A stretch of DNA of 64,000 nucleotides from VAZQ01 sp963739385 (GCA_963739385.1 CAVUAI010000059.1:62001-126000); one strand, 5' to 3'. Shown: positions 35,833-47,000, counted from the first letter of the stretch. Translations and numbers: made by a program. The notes: generated from the sequence alone by a model not told the origin.

Positions 35833-38436
35833 GTGAATGCGGCGATGAGGCAAGCGGGTATGCCGGACGCGATCCGGACGACCGTGGAGGGCTTTGGGGC
35901 TCATCCGCAGCGTGAGGCGCATTCGCGCGCGTTCATGGCCCGCGAAGGCGGCTGTGACGCGCCCGGGAGCACGCGGCGGCGCGAATTCCGTGTGCCTGTC
36001 GCATTCGTCCTGACCGCGCTTTCGCATGGGGCTGCTTGTGCACGGGACGCGGGAGTGCTGCACGCATCCTCGATCTCGGCCCTGGTCTTGCTCGAGCGCG
36101 ATGAGATCGTCGCCATTGCGCTTGCGCTCGGCATTCTCTGCTTTGCTGTCGTCACCGCGATCCTGCTGGTGCGCACACGAGGACGTCTCGCCGAGGTCGA
36201 GGCATCGGCGCGCGACGAGACGATGGCAGCAAGGGCCGCGGTCGATCGCGCCTATGCGCTGCTCCTCTCTGAGGCGCAGGTCCTTGTGGCTTGGCCGGCC
36301 ACCGGCGACGAGCCTGAGATCATCGGCGACGCGGCGCTGGTGACCGGCGTCGCTGCGCCTCACCGCGCGCTTGCCTTCGGCACCTGGCTCGAGCCCGAGG
36401 CCGCCACGGAGATGGAGCGCGCGGTCGACGCCTTGCGCGCGCGCGGCGTCAGCTTTGCCACCGCTGTGACGACTCTGGCCGGCCGGGTCATCGAGGCCAC
36501 CGGCCAAGCTACCGGCGGGCGCGCAATTCTGCGGCTGCGGGAAGTCAGCGGCGTAAAGCACGAGCTTGCGGACCTTTCCCGGCGGCACCAGAAGCAAATC
36601 GACGACACGGCAGCCGTCCACGCGCTGATCGAGGCGCTGCCTGCACCGGTATGGGCGCGTGACGACGCCGGCAAGCTGGTGTTCGTGAACCGGGCCTATG
36701 CGCGGGCGGTCGAGGCCAAGGACGGCGGGGACGTGCTCGAGCGTGGAATCGAGCTGTTCGATCGCGGCGGGCGGAGCGAGCTGCTGCGGGCGCATGAAGC
36801 AGGCGAATCCTATTCGGCGCGGCTTCCTGCCGTGGTCACGGGGCAACGCCGCAGTTTCGACGTGGTGACGGTGCCGGCTGGAGGTGGCAGCGCCGGAATC
36901 GGCATCGACGCCACCGAGGCCGAGTTGATGCGTGCGGAGCTCAAGCGCATGGTGGATGCGCACCGGCGTACCCTCGACCAGCTCGCGACCGGCGTCGCCA
37001 TTTTCGGGTCCAACCAGCAACTCGGCTTCTACAATTCCGCCTACCGGTTGCTGTGGGACCTCGACCCCGGCTTCCTCGACTCCGGACCGACCAATTCGGC
37101 TCTGCTCGATCAGCTGCGTGCCGCCCGCAAGCTCCCGGACGAGCAGGATTTCCGCCAATGGAAAGCCGCACTGCATGAGGCCTATCGCGCCGTCGAAGCG
37201 AAGGAGCACATGTGGCACCTGCCCGACGGGCGAACGTTGCGGGTGGTGACCACGCCCAACCCGGAAGGCGGCGTGATCTATCTGTTCGAGGATGTTACCG
37301 AACGGCTCGATCTCGAGCGCCGCTACGATGCCCTGATCCGCGTGCAAGGTGAAACGCTCGACAACCTGACCGAAGCCGTCGCGGTGTTTGGCAGCGACGG
37401 GAGGCTGCGACTCTACAATCCGGTTTTCGCCGCGATGTGGCGGCTTTCATCCGAGACCTTGTCCGAGCGGCCCCACATTCAAACGATCAGCGACGGGACG
37501 CAGTCGCTGCATGGCGACCAGTCTGTGTGGCAGCGGCTGCGGACAACAATCACCGCGATCGACAACCGCGAGCCGGTCATCGGGCGGCTCGAGCGCTCCG
37601 ACGGCAACGTGGTGCATTGCGCCACCATGCCGCTCCCCGACGGCGCAACGCTGGTGACCTTCCAGGACGTCACCGACACCGTCAACGTCGAGCGTGCGCT
37701 GCGCGAGCGTAACGAAGCCTTGAAGACGGCGGACAAGCTCAAGACCGATTTCGTCCACCATGTATCCTACGAGCTGCGCTCGCCGCTGACGAACATCATC
37801 GGCTTTGCGCATTTCCTCGGCGACCCCGTGACCGGGCCGCTTACGGACAAGCAGCGGGAATACCTCAGCTACATCACCGTCTCGACCAATGCCCTTCTGG
37901 CCATCATCAACAATATCCTCGACCTTGCCAGTATCGATGCCGGCGCCATGACCCTCAATCTCGGCCCCGTGGACATCCGCAAGACCATGGAAGCGGCCGC
38001 CGAGGGCGTGCAGGACCGCCTGGTGAAGAACGGCATCATGCTCGAAGTCCGCGCCGCGCCCGACATCGGCACCTTCATCGCCGACGAGCGGCGCGTACGG
38101 CAATCGCTGTTCAATCTGCTCGCCAATGCCGTGGGCTTTTCGCCCGGCGGAGAGATCGTTACCTTTGCCGTCCAGCGGCGCAAGGATGCCGTCGTGTTCT
38201 CGGTCACGGATCGGGGGCCCGGCATCCCCGCCGATGTGCAGGACAAGGTGTTCGATTGGTTCGAGACGCATTCCCTCGGTTCGCGCCACCGCGGCACCGG
38301 CCTTGGCCTTTCCCTGGTGCGCTCCTTCGTGGAGTTGCACGGCGGGTCAGTGGCGCTCGAGTCCGCAGTCGGGCGCGGCACGACCGTGACTTGCGTCTTC
38401 CCACTCGAGCGCACCGCCGAGCGAACAGCGGCGTGA
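35833..38436 (+). CDS. divL: DivL-type PAS sensor pseudokinase with Tyr at the phosphoacceptor site
   Basis: The 867-aa protein has a membrane segment at ~95-115 (VAIALALGILCFAVVTAILL), three PAS-like domains (~205-365, ~370-500, ~505-625), a dimerisation helix and a HATPase_c domain (~740-860; DRGPGIP and GTGLGLS boxes). The phosphoacceptor position reads HHVSYELRSPLTNI: Tyr646 replaces His, the hallmark of DivL in Caulobacter. DivL there reads DivK phosphorylation and controls CckA and thus CtrA. It precedes tsaE as in other alphaproteobacteria. The start is GTG 35833 or ATG 35845. Confidence 0.9.
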   Translation: MNAAMRQAGMPDAIRTTVEGFGAHPQREAHSRAFMAREGGCDAPGSTRRREFRVPVAFVLTALSHGAACARDAGVLHASSISALVLLERDEIVAIALALGILCFAVVTAILLVRTRGRLAEVEASARDETMAARAAVDRAYALLLSEAQVLVAWPATGDEPEIIGDAALVTGVAAPHRALAFGTWLEPEAATEMERAVDALRARGVSFATAVTTLAGRVIEATGQATGGRAILRLREVSGVKHELADLSRRHQKQIDDTAAVHALIEALPAPVWARDDAGKLVFVNRAYARAVEAKDGGDVLERGIELFDRGGRSELLRAHEAGESYSARLPAVVTGQRRSFDVVTVPAGGGSAGIGIDATEAELMRAELKRMVDAHRRTLDQLATGVAIFGSNQQLGFYNSAYRLLWDLDPGFLDSGPTNSALLDQLRAARKLPDEQDFRQWKAALHEAYRAVEAKEHMWHLPDGRTLRVVTTPNPEGGVIYLFEDVTERLDLERRYDALIRVQGETLDNLTEAVAVFGSDGRLRLYNPVFAAMWRLSSETLSERPHIQTISDGTQSLHGDQSVWQRLRTTITAIDNREPVIGRLERSDGNVVHCATMPLPDGATLVTFQDVTDTVNVERALRERNEALKTADKLKTDFVHHVSYELRSPLTNIIGFAHFLGDPVTGPLTDKQREYLSYITVSTNALLAIINNILDLASIDAGAMTLNLGPVDIRKTMEAAAEGVQDRLVKNGIMLEVRAAPDIGTFIADERRVRQSLFNLLANAVGFSPGGEIVTFAVQRRKDAVVFSVTDRGPGIPADVQDKVFDWFETHSLGSRHRGTGLGLSLVRSFVELHGGSVALESAVGRGTTVTCVFPLERTAERTAA

Positions 38437-38527
38437 TTCCATTGGCACCGCCAGGCCCCATCTCGGCGGGGCATCGGACCGACGCCATAGCCCTTTATGA
38501 GGGTGGCCCGCGATTGCGAACCAGCCC

Positions 38528-40072
38528 ATGGCGCAGCTCCTGACCACGCCCGGCACGTCGAGCTTCTCGGTGGCGCTACCGGATGAGCACGTCACCCGGC
38601 GCCTCGCGATCGATATTGCCAATTCGCTCGAGCGCGGCGACATCGTGACCCTGTCGGGCGATCTCGGCACCGGCAAAACCACGTTCGCGCGTGCGCTGAT
38701 CCGCCATCTCGCGGGCGACCCGGCCATCGAGGTGCCGAGCCCGACATTCACGCTGATGCAGACCTACGACCTGCCGCAATTTCCCCTCGTCCATGCCGAT
38801 TTCTACCGGCTCTCCGGATCAGCGGAACTCGCCGAGCTTGGCTTCGATGACCTGCCTCAGGGGGCCGTGGTACTGGTCGAATGGCCGGAGCGCGCCGCCG
38901 GTTTCCTGCCGCCCGACCGGATCGACGTCGCGCTGACCCTTGCGCCCAAGCTCAAGCTCGAGTTCCGCCACGCCCGAGTCACCGGTCATGGTGCGCTGGG
39001 TCCGCGCGTCCATCGCATGGCGGCGGCGCGGCAGTTCATTGCAGAGAGCGGCTACAGCGAGGCGTTTCGCGTACGCATGCAAGGCGACGCCTCGACCCGC
39101 TCCTACGAGAGGCTCGCGCTCGGCGACGAGCGCACGATCCTCATGAACATGCCGCGTCGTCCCGACGGCCCCGCGGTGTATGGCGGCAAGCCGTACAGCG
39201 CGATCGCTCATCTTGCCGACAGCGTCGTTCCGTTTGTGGCGATGGCGAACGGGCTACGGCAATGCGGCTTCTCCGCACCCGCCATCCATCACGCCGACCT
39301 CGATCATGGACTGCTGATCCTCGAGGACCTGGGCAGCGAGGGTGTGGTGAGCGGCGATCCTCCCGCCCCGATCAAGGAACGGTATGAGACCGCGGTCGAC
39401 CTGCTGCTCGCTCTGCATGCACAGCAACTGCCCGACAGGTTGCCCGCTGCTCCGCACGTCGAGCACCGCATCCCCCCCTACGACATGAATGCATTCCTGA
39501 TCGAAGCCGAGCTTCTCGTGGACTGGTTCCTGCCGCGTCTCGACGCCGCCATTCCCGACAGCGAGCGCGACTCGTTTCGGGCGCTGTGGCGCGAGCTGCT
39601 GCAGCCGGCGATCGATGCTCCGCCGACCTGGGTGCTGCGCGACTTCCATTCTCCCAATCTGCTTTGGCTGCCGCGGCGCAACGGCATCGCCCGCCTCGGC
39701 ATTCTCGACTTTCAGGACGCGGTCATGGGACCGCCGGGCTACGATCTCGCCTCACTGCTGCAGGACGCGCGCGTGGATGTATCCGAACAGCTCGAACTGG
39801 CGCTGCTCGGCCGCTACGTGCGCGGGCGCAGGCAGACCGACCCGGGCTTCGACCCCGCCAGCTTCATCCGGGTTTACGTCACTCTCGCTGCCCAGCGCGC
39901 CAGCAAGATTCTCGGGATTTTCGCGCGCCTCGACATGCGCGACGGCAAGCCGCAATATTTGCGTCACCTGCCGCGGGTATGGGCGTATCTCCAGCGCTCG
40001 CTCGGCCATCCCGCCCTCGAGGCGCTCAATGCGTGGTATATTGCCCGCGTGCCGTCGTTAAGCACAATTTAA
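38528..40072 (+). CDS. TsaE - AmgK fusion (tRNA t6A ATPase joined to cell-wall sugar kinase)
   Basis: The 514-aa protein joins two enzymes. Residues ~12-150 are TsaE, the ATPase of the tRNA t6A37 complex (Walker A GDLGTGKT at 44-51; PSPTFTLMQTY; HADFYRL; VVLVEWPER). Residues ~165-510 are an APH-fold sugar kinase matching AmgK, the anomeric MurNAc/GlcNAc kinase of peptidoglycan recycling (GDASTRSYERLAL, LLILEDLGSEG, LRDFHSPNLLWL, ILDFQDAVMGPPGYDL). The MurU-like gene follows immediately, supporting the AmgK call. Both domains keep their motifs and appear functional. Confidence 0.92.
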   Translation: MAQLLTTPGTSSFSVALPDEHVTRRLAIDIANSLERGDIVTLSGDLGTGKTTFARALIRHLAGDPAIEVPSPTFTLMQTYDLPQFPLVHADFYRLSGSAELAELGFDDLPQGAVVLVEWPERAAGFLPPDRIDVALTLAPKLKLEFRHARVTGHGALGPRVHRMAAARQFIAESGYSEAFRVRMQGDASTRSYERLALGDERTILMNMPRRPDGPAVYGGKPYSAIAHLADSVVPFVAMANGLRQCGFSAPAIHHADLDHGLLILEDLGSEGVVSGDPPAPIKERYETAVDLLLALHAQQLPDRLPAAPHVEHRIPPYDMNAFLIEAELLVDWFLPRLDAAIPDSERDSFRALWRELLQPAIDAPPTWVLRDFHSPNLLWLPRRNGIARLGILDFQDAVMGPPGYDLASLLQDARVDVSEQLELALLGRYVRGRRQTDPGFDPASFIRVYVTLAAQRASKILGIFARLDMRDGKPQYLRHLPRVWAYLQRSLGHPALEALNAWYIARVPSLSTI

Positions 40073-40096
40073 GCGCCCGTGGGCAAGAACGCACCG

Positions 40097-40837
40097 ATGG
40101 CCGAAGCGCGCCAAATCATGACCGCACCCAAGCGAGCCATGGTGCTCGCGGCAGGACTTGGCACGCGCATGCGTGCCTTCAATGGGCGCATCCCAAAACC
40201 GCTTGTCGCCGTCGGCGGCAAACCGCTGATCGATTATGTGCTTGATCGCCTCGCCAAGGAGGGGGTCGAACGTGCGGTCGTCAATGTTCATCATCTCGCT
40301 GACCAGATCGAGCAACATCTCGCCAACCGCGAGCAACCCGCGATCGTGATCTCGGACGAGCGAAGCGAGCTTCTCGGCACCGGCGGTGGGGTGGTCAAGG
40401 CACTGCCTCAACTGGGTGACGCGCCGTTCTTCCACGTCAATTCCGACACCATCTGGATCGACGGGGTGAAGTCCAATCTCGGCCGCCTCGCCGCAACCTT
40501 CGATCCCGGCCGAATGGACGCGCTGCTGCTGGTGGCGCCTACGGCTTCCAGCATTGGTTATAGCGGGCGCGGCGATTTTTCCATGTCCCCGGACGGACAA
40601 CTCGTGCGGCGAGGCGAGCGCGAGGTCGTACCCTTCGTCTATGCCGGCGCCGCCATCCTCACGCCCGCCTTCTTTGCCGACGCCCCCGCTGGGCCGTTCT
40701 CGATGTCGCCCCTGTTCGATCGGGCGGCCGAGGCCGGACGCCTCTGCGGCCTTCGCCTCGAGGGCGTCTGGATGCACGTCGGAACGCCCGAGGCCGTCAA
40801 GGCCGCCGAGGCCGCCATTCTGGCCAGCGCGGCCTAG
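40097..40837 (+). CDS. murU: MurU-like N-acetylmuramate-1-phosphate uridylyltransferase
   Basis: The 246-aa nucleotidyltransferase has the sugar-nucleotide signature MVLAAGLGTRMRAFNGRIPK and KPLVAVGGKPLIDYVLDRL. It continues with VNVHHLADQIEQHL, LGTGGGVVKALPQLG and the metal Asp in FFHVNSDTIW. It lies directly after the AmgK domain, the order known for the anabolic recycling route from MurNAc to UDP-MurNAc that bypasses MurA (the fosfomycin target). The ATG at 40097 is used; a GTG at 40079 and an ATG at 40118 are alternatives. A GlcNAc-1-P or other substrate is possible from sequence alone. Confidence 0.88.
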   Translation: MAEARQIMTAPKRAMVLAAGLGTRMRAFNGRIPKPLVAVGGKPLIDYVLDRLAKEGVERAVVNVHHLADQIEQHLANREQPAIVISDERSELLGTGGGVVKALPQLGDAPFFHVNSDTIWIDGVKSNLGRLAATFDPGRMDALLLVAPTASSIGYSGRGDFSMSPDGQLVRRGEREVVPFVYAGAAILTPAFFADAPAGPFSMSPLFDRAAEAGRLCGLRLEGVWMHVGTPEAVKAAEAAILASAA

Positions 40838-40938
40838 CCCGAGACCCAGCGCCCGTCCAGGGGCGGCGCGAGCGCATGGCGGAACACGCCGCGAGCCGGG
40901 ACGCCCGGCCGAATCGGTGCCACTATGTATAATTCGGC

Positions 40939-43900
40939 ATGGCCACCCCCCGAGTCTTTACCATCCCGGCTTCGACGCCGTTCATACCGACCCTGATCCG
41001 GGCGCTCGTGGACGGCACGCTCGTGCCCGGTTTTCCAGCCGAGCACGATCCGCTCGCGCTCGCGGCCGCCACGCTCTACCTGCCGACACGGCGCGCCTGC
41101 CGGTACGCCCGTGACGCCTTCCTCGACGTGACCGAACGCACCGCCGCGATCCTGCCCCGCATCGTGGCCATCGGCGACGTGGATGAGGACGAGATCGTTT
41201 TCGCACAGGCCGCAAGCGGCGCGCTGGCCGCCGATGCGCTCGACCTCCTGCCGGCGCTCGGCGGGCTCGAACGGCGGACCCTGCTGGCGCAACTTGTCTT
41301 GCAGTGGGCCGCCGGTATCGCGCCACATGAAAAGGCCGAGGCGCCGCTGGTGGCCAACAATCCTGCCTCGGCGCTCGCGCTCGCCGACGACCTCGCGCGC
41401 TTGATGGACGACATGACCACGCGCGGCGTGTCATGGGATCGCCTCGATGAGCTCGTGCCCGAAACTCTCGACCGCTACTGGCAGCTCACGCTCGAATTTC
41501 TGAAGATTGCACGCGAGGTCTGGCCAAACATCCTCGCGGAACGTGGTGCCATCGAACCCGCTGCCCGACGTGACGCCCTGATCAAGGCGGAAGCCGCACG
41601 CCTCGCGGTGCACGCCGACGGGCCGGTCATCGCCGCGGGTTCGACTGGCTCGATGCCGGCGACGGCCGAGCTGATCGCGACCATCGCAAAGCTTCCGCAC
41701 GGCGCCGTCGTGCTGCCCGGGCTCGACACGCATCTCGACGTGGCCTCGTGGGAGCTGATCGGGGGACGGCGCGACTCGCAAGGCCGGGAACTCAGCCCGC
41801 CCGCAGTCGGGCACCCGCAATTCGCGTTGCAGGCGCTGCTTCGTCGCATCGGAATTGCACGCGAGCAGGTGATCGCTCTCGGCGTGCCCGCCGCGCATGC
41901 GCGCGACCGCTATGTCTCGGAAGCCCTGCGGCCCGCGGCGGCCACCGACCTGTGGCGTCACCTCGCGGCGTCGCATGTCCCGCCCGAGGTGGACGGCGCG
42001 CTCGAAGGGTTGTCGGTCGTCGAAGCCGCGAATGTCGGTGAGGAGGCACTCGCGATTGCGGTTGCGCTGCGCGAAGCCGTGGAGCATCCCGGCAAGACCG
42101 CAGCCCTTGTGACGCCCGACCGCGCCTTGGCGCGCCGCGTCGTCGCCGCGCTCGAACGCTGGAAGATCAAGGTCGACGATTCCGGTGGTGACGCGCTCAC
42201 CGATACCCCGGCGGGGGTGTTTGCCTGCCTGGCCGCGGAAGTCGCGCTTGAGGGGCTTGCTCCTGTCGGCCTGCTCGGCCTGCTCAAGCATCCGCTGATC
42301 CGGCTGGGTAGCGCTCAAGGCACGCATGCCCGCGCCATTGCAACGCTTGAAAAGGCGGTGTTGCGCGGTACGCGTCCCCGCCCCGGCGCCCCCGGCCTCA
42401 CGCAGGCCCTTGCCCTGTTTCGGGCGGAACTCGCAAAGCTGCGGCGGCATGAACCGTGCGAGCTGCATTGGTCCGATCCCCGTACCGATCTCAGCGACGC
42501 CGACCTCGATGCCGCCGGCGACCTGCTCGTGCGATTGACCGGCGCACTCGCGCCGCTCGAAGGACTGCGCTCCGCGCCGTTCGCGCAAATCGCCGCCCGT
42601 CATCGCAATGTCATCGCCGCGCTCAGCGCCGACGGCAGCGGCGCGCCGGTCGCGCTGCTCGGAGCCGACGGCGTGGCATTGGAGGCGGCATTCCAGGACA
42701 TCGCCTTGCATGCGACCGACGCCGATTTCGTCGTGGAGCCGACCGACTATGCCGATGTGTTCCGCGCCATGCTCGCGGACCGCGTCGTGCGGCGACCCGG
42801 GCTTCCGGGCGTTCGCGTGCGCATTTACGGCCTGCTCGAGGCGCGGCTGCAAACCGTCGACCGTGTCGTTCTCGGTGGCCTTGTCGAGGGAGTGTGGCCA
42901 CCGGAGACGCGGTGCGATCCCTGGCTCAACCGTCCCATGCGTCATACGCTTGACCTCGATCTGCCGGAGCGGCGCATCTCGCTGTCTGCGCACGATTTCG
43001 CCCAGGCGCTGGGGGCCGAGGAAGTGATCCTCGCCTATCCCGCCAAGCTCGCGGGCGCACCGACCGTGACGTCGCGTTTCGTGCAACGCCTGGCGGCGGT
43101 GGCGGGAGAAGAGCGCTGGAACCGCGCCCGTGACCGGGGAGCGACCTATCTCGCGTGGGCTCGCGCGCTCGATCATTCCGCCGAAATCAAGCGGGCCGAC
43201 AAGCCCGCACCGAGGCCGCCACGCGCGGCACGGCCGACCTCGCTATCGGTCACCGAGATCGAGAGCTGGTTGCGTGATCCCTACACGATCTATGCCCGCC
43301 ACATTCTCAAACTGCGCGAGCTTGATCCTGTCGACCTGCCACCGGGTGCGGCCGATCGCGGGATCGCCACCCATGGTGCGCTCAGCGAATTCACCAAGAC
43401 GTTTGCGGACGGACTGCCTGCCGATCCGTCCGGTGCCCTCATTGCGATCGGCGGCAAGCATTTTGCGGCGCTCGAAGATTACCCCGAGGCGCGCGCGTTC
43501 TGGTGGCCACGCTTCCAGCGGATCGCTCGCTGGTTCGGCGGTTGGGACGCCGCGCGCCGCGAAAAAATCGCAGCACTGGCGACGGAAACCCCCGGCAAGG
43601 CAGAGATTTTGCTCGAAAAGAGCGTGTTTACCCTGCGCGCGCGCGCCGATCGTATCGAGAGCCTCGTCGGCGGCGGCTATGCCATCCTCGATTACAAGAC
43701 CGGCCAGGTACCGAGCGAAAAGCAGGTGCGCATCGGCGTCTCTCCTCAGCTCACGCTTGAGGCCGCGATTCTGCATGAGGGCGGATTTGCCGGTATCCCG
43801 CGCGGCGCATCGGTGGCCGAGCTTGTCTACGTCTCGCTCAGGGGAGGAGAGCCGGCGGGAGAGGAGAAGGTCATCGAGTTCAAAGATGGCAACGCGGACT

Positions 43901-44082
43901 TCCACGCGCAACGCGCGCTCGAAAAGCTCAAGCAGGTCGCGCAACGATTTGAGGATGAGCGACAGCCGTATCTTCCACTCGTGCTCTCCATGTGGAAGAG
44001 CCGCTATGGAACCTATGACCATCTCGCCCGCGTCAAGGAATGGTCGGTCGGCGGAGACGAGGAAGCGGAGGCGACGGAGTGA
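40939..44082 (+). CDS. addB: double-strand break repair helicase-nuclease subunit AddB
   Basis: AddB is the inactivated-helicase and nuclease subunit of the AddAB complex that resects DNA ends for RecA. The 1047-aa product is of the alphaproteobacterial type: it opens RVFTIPASTPFIPTLIRALV and has LYLPTRRACRYARDAF and VLGGLVEGVWPPETRCDPWL. A PD-(D/E)XK nuclease domain is near the C-terminus (SVTEIESWLRDPYTIYARHI, catalytic DYKTGQ in YAILDYKTG). No four-Cys iron-sulfur site is evident. It overlaps addA by 4 nt. Confidence 0.95.
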   Translation: MATPRVFTIPASTPFIPTLIRALVDGTLVPGFPAEHDPLALAAATLYLPTRRACRYARDAFLDVTERTAAILPRIVAIGDVDEDEIVFAQAASGALAADALDLLPALGGLERRTLLAQLVLQWAAGIAPHEKAEAPLVANNPASALALADDLARLMDDMTTRGVSWDRLDELVPETLDRYWQLTLEFLKIAREVWPNILAERGAIEPAARRDALIKAEAARLAVHADGPVIAAGSTGSMPATAELIATIAKLPHGAVVLPGLDTHLDVASWELIGGRRDSQGRELSPPAVGHPQFALQALLRRIGIAREQVIALGVPAAHARDRYVSEALRPAAATDLWRHLAASHVPPEVDGALEGLSVVEAANVGEEALAIAVALREAVEHPGKTAALVTPDRALARRVVAALERWKIKVDDSGGDALTDTPAGVFACLAAEVALEGLAPVGLLGLLKHPLIRLGSAQGTHARAIATLEKAVLRGTRPRPGAPGLTQALALFRAELAKLRRHEPCELHWSDPRTDLSDADLDAAGDLLVRLTGALAPLEGLRSAPFAQIAARHRNVIAALSADGSGAPVALLGADGVALEAAFQDIALHATDADFVVEPTDYADVFRAMLADRVVRRPGLPGVRVRIYGLLEARLQTVDRVVLGGLVEGVWPPETRCDPWLNRPMRHTLDLDLPERRISLSAHDFAQALGAEEVILAYPAKLAGAPTVTSRFVQRLAAVAGEERWNRARDRGATYLAWARALDHSAEIKRADKPAPRPPRAARPTSLSVTEIESWLRDPYTIYARHILKLRELDPVDLPPGAADRGIATHGALSEFTKTFADGLPADPSGALIAIGGKHFAALEDYPEARAFWWPRFQRIARWFGGWDAARREKIAALATETPGKAEILLEKSVFTLRARADRIESLVGGGYAILDYKTGQVPSEKQVRIGVSPQLTLEAAILHEGGFAGIPRGASVAELVYVSLRGGEPAGEEKVIEFKDGNADFHAQRALEKLKQVAQRFEDERQPYLPLVLSMWKSRYGTYDHLARVKEWSVGGDEEAEATE

Positions 44083-47000
44083 GCGCGGAGAGTCAGCCGC
44101 GGACGATCCCGGAGAACATCCTGCAGCTGCAGATGCAAGCCTCGGATCCCGCAATATCCGCCTGGGTGGCCGCCAATGCCGGCTCCGGCAAGACCCACGT
44201 GCTGGCGCAGCGGGTGATTCGGCTGCTGCTCAATGGCGTCGATCCGGCCAGAATCCTCTGCATCACGTTCACCAAGGCAGCTGCCGCCAATATGGCGAAC
44301 CGGGTGTTCGACGAGCTGCGGCGGTGGACCGCGCTCGACGACGCAGCCCTCGACGCGGCCATTAGTCGGATTTCCGACGTCAGGCCAGACCCCGCACGGC
44401 GCGCGCTGGCGCGCCGGCTGTTCGCCATGGCGCTCGAAACGCCCGGCGGGCTGAAAGTGCAAACCATCCACGCCTTCTGCACCCGGCTGCTGCACCAGTT
44501 TCCATTCGAAGCCAATGTCGCCGCGCGGTTCGACGTGCTCGACGAGACTTCGGAAACGCAGCTCCTCAGCGAGACCAGTCTGGGCGTCCTGCTCGATGCC
44601 GCCTTGGCGCCGGGAGGCCCGCTCGGCCAGGCGCTTGCCACCGCAATTGCAACCGTCGCCGACCGCACTTTCAAGGACGTGGTCGGCGAGGCGATCCGCA
44701 AACGCGACATGGTTCGCGCCTGGATCGGCCACAGCGGCGGGATCGAGAGCGCGATCGGGGCGCTTTGTGGCACGCTCGGCATCGTCGCTGGCGACACCAT
44801 GGACGGCCTGGAGCGCGAGATCACGGAGGGCCCGCTGTTGCCCACATCGCAGTGGAGCGCAGTCGCGAAGGTCCTGGCCGAAGGTTCGAAGAGCGACCAG
44901 GAGCAGTCACGACGGTTCGTTGCCGCGCTCGGCGCTGCCGGCGCGCAACGCGCCGACACCTACCTGCAGGTGTTTCTCACCGGCAAGCTTGAGCCGCGCT
45001 CGCGCCTGCTCAGCAAGGCGCTCGAGACCGACGAGCCGGCGTTGGCCGACCGCCTGTGCCGTGAGCGCACGCGCATTCTCGCCCTGGCCGAGCGGCGCAA
45101 GGCAGTGGCCTGCCGCGACCGCACCAAGGCCCTCATCACCATCGCCGATGCAGTCATCGCGCGCTACCAGACGGCCAAGGACCGCCGTGGCCTCCTCGAT
45201 TACGACGACCTGATCGACAAGACGCTGGCGTTGCTCAGCGAAGACCGCGCCGCCTGGGTTCACTACAAGCTGGACCAGGGCATCGATCACGTCCTGATCG
45301 ACGAGGCGCAGGATACGAGCCCGAAGCAGTGGGAGATCATTCGGCGGCTCACGGCGGAGTTTTTTGCCGGCGCCGGCGCACGCGCCGCCGGGCGAACCAT
45401 CTTCGCCGTCGGCGACGAGAAGCAGTCCATTTTTTCGTTTCAGGGGGCGGCACCGCGCGAGTTCGACACCATGCGCCGCGAGTTCGCGAGCCTTTGCAGG
45501 GCGGTCGACCAGAACCTTCGCTATGTGCCTTTCCGCCACTCGTTCCGGTCGGGCCCCAACGTGCTGGCCGCCGTCGACAAGGTGTTCGAACGGCCGGAGG
45601 CATTCAGCGGATTGTCGGCCGACAACTTGAGGACCGTGCACGAATCGTTACCGGATGCGGCGCCCGGTATCGTGGAAATTTGGGAAACGACCAAGCCTGA
45701 GGACAAGCGCGAGCTGGAGGCTTGGGATGCCCCCTTCGACGACTTGACCGAAACCAGCCCGCAGGCGCGGCTCGCGACGAAGATCGCTCGCAATGTGAGG
45801 CGCTGGATCAGGCAAGGCGCGCGCGCAGGTCACGTGCTGGTGCTCGTGCGCCAGCGCGGGCCGCTGTTCGAAGCAATCATCCGCGCCCTGAAGGACATGC
45901 GCGTACCGGTCGCCGGTGCCGACCGGCTGGTGCTGACCGAGCACATTGCGGTGATGGATCTGCTGGTGCTGGCCGATGCGCTGCTGTTGCCCGGTGACGA
46001 TCTTGCGCTCGCGACGGTCCTCAAGAGTCCGTTGTTCGGGCTCGATGACGAGGACCTGTTCAGGATCGCCTGGCAGCGCAAGGGCTCGTTGCGCGCTGCC
46101 CTGCGGGCAAAGGCAAAGGAGGATCCGCGCTTTGCGGACGCCGCTGCCAAGCTCGACCGCTATTCGGAGTGGGCGGGCCACGCCCCGTTCACCTTCTACG
46201 CGCGGGTTCTGGGGGCCGAAGGCGGCCGCAAGCGCTTCCTCGCGCAACTCGGCCACGAAGCCGATGACGCACTGGACGAGTTCCTCAACCTTGCGCTCGA
46301 CTACGAGCGCCGCGAAACCCCTTCGCTGCAAGGCTTCGTTGCCTGGCTGCGCTCGGCTCAGACCGACGTAAAGCGCGACATGGAGATCACCCGGGACGAG
46401 GTGCGGGTGATGACGGTACACGGCGCCAAGGGTCTCGAGGCGCCGATCGTCATCCTGGCGGATACCGCAATCCCGCCGGCCGGTCCGCCGCAGCGCCAGC
46501 CACGGCTGCTCACGCTCGCACCCACGGGCGCGCCGCATCACCCGGCTGGCTTCGTCTGGATAGCCGCCAAGGCCACCGACGTCGCCCCGGTGAGTGCCGC
46601 ACGCGACCGCATGCGCCGCGAGGCCGAGGACGAGTACCGGCAACTCCTCTACGTCGCGATGACGCGCGCCATCGATCGGTTGGTGATTTGCGGCGCGGAG
46701 GGCGAACGCGGGCTTCCCGACGGCGGCTGGTGGAAGCTGGCTCATGCGGCGTTGCAGCCGGTGGCCGTCGAGGAACCTGCCGACGACGGCGATGGCAGGG
46801 TATTGCGCTTTCGCCCGACGCCGCCCCGCGCCACCGCGACGATCACCCATGCTGATCCGGTTGCGGGGCGGGAACGGCCGCCATGGCTCGACCGCGACAT
46901 GCCGTTCGAGCTGCCACCGGTTCGATCGCTCTCACCCTCGAGCGCCTACGACGAAGCGACGCTGGTACGCCGCGCGGGTACCGGCGACCGAGTCGAGCGC

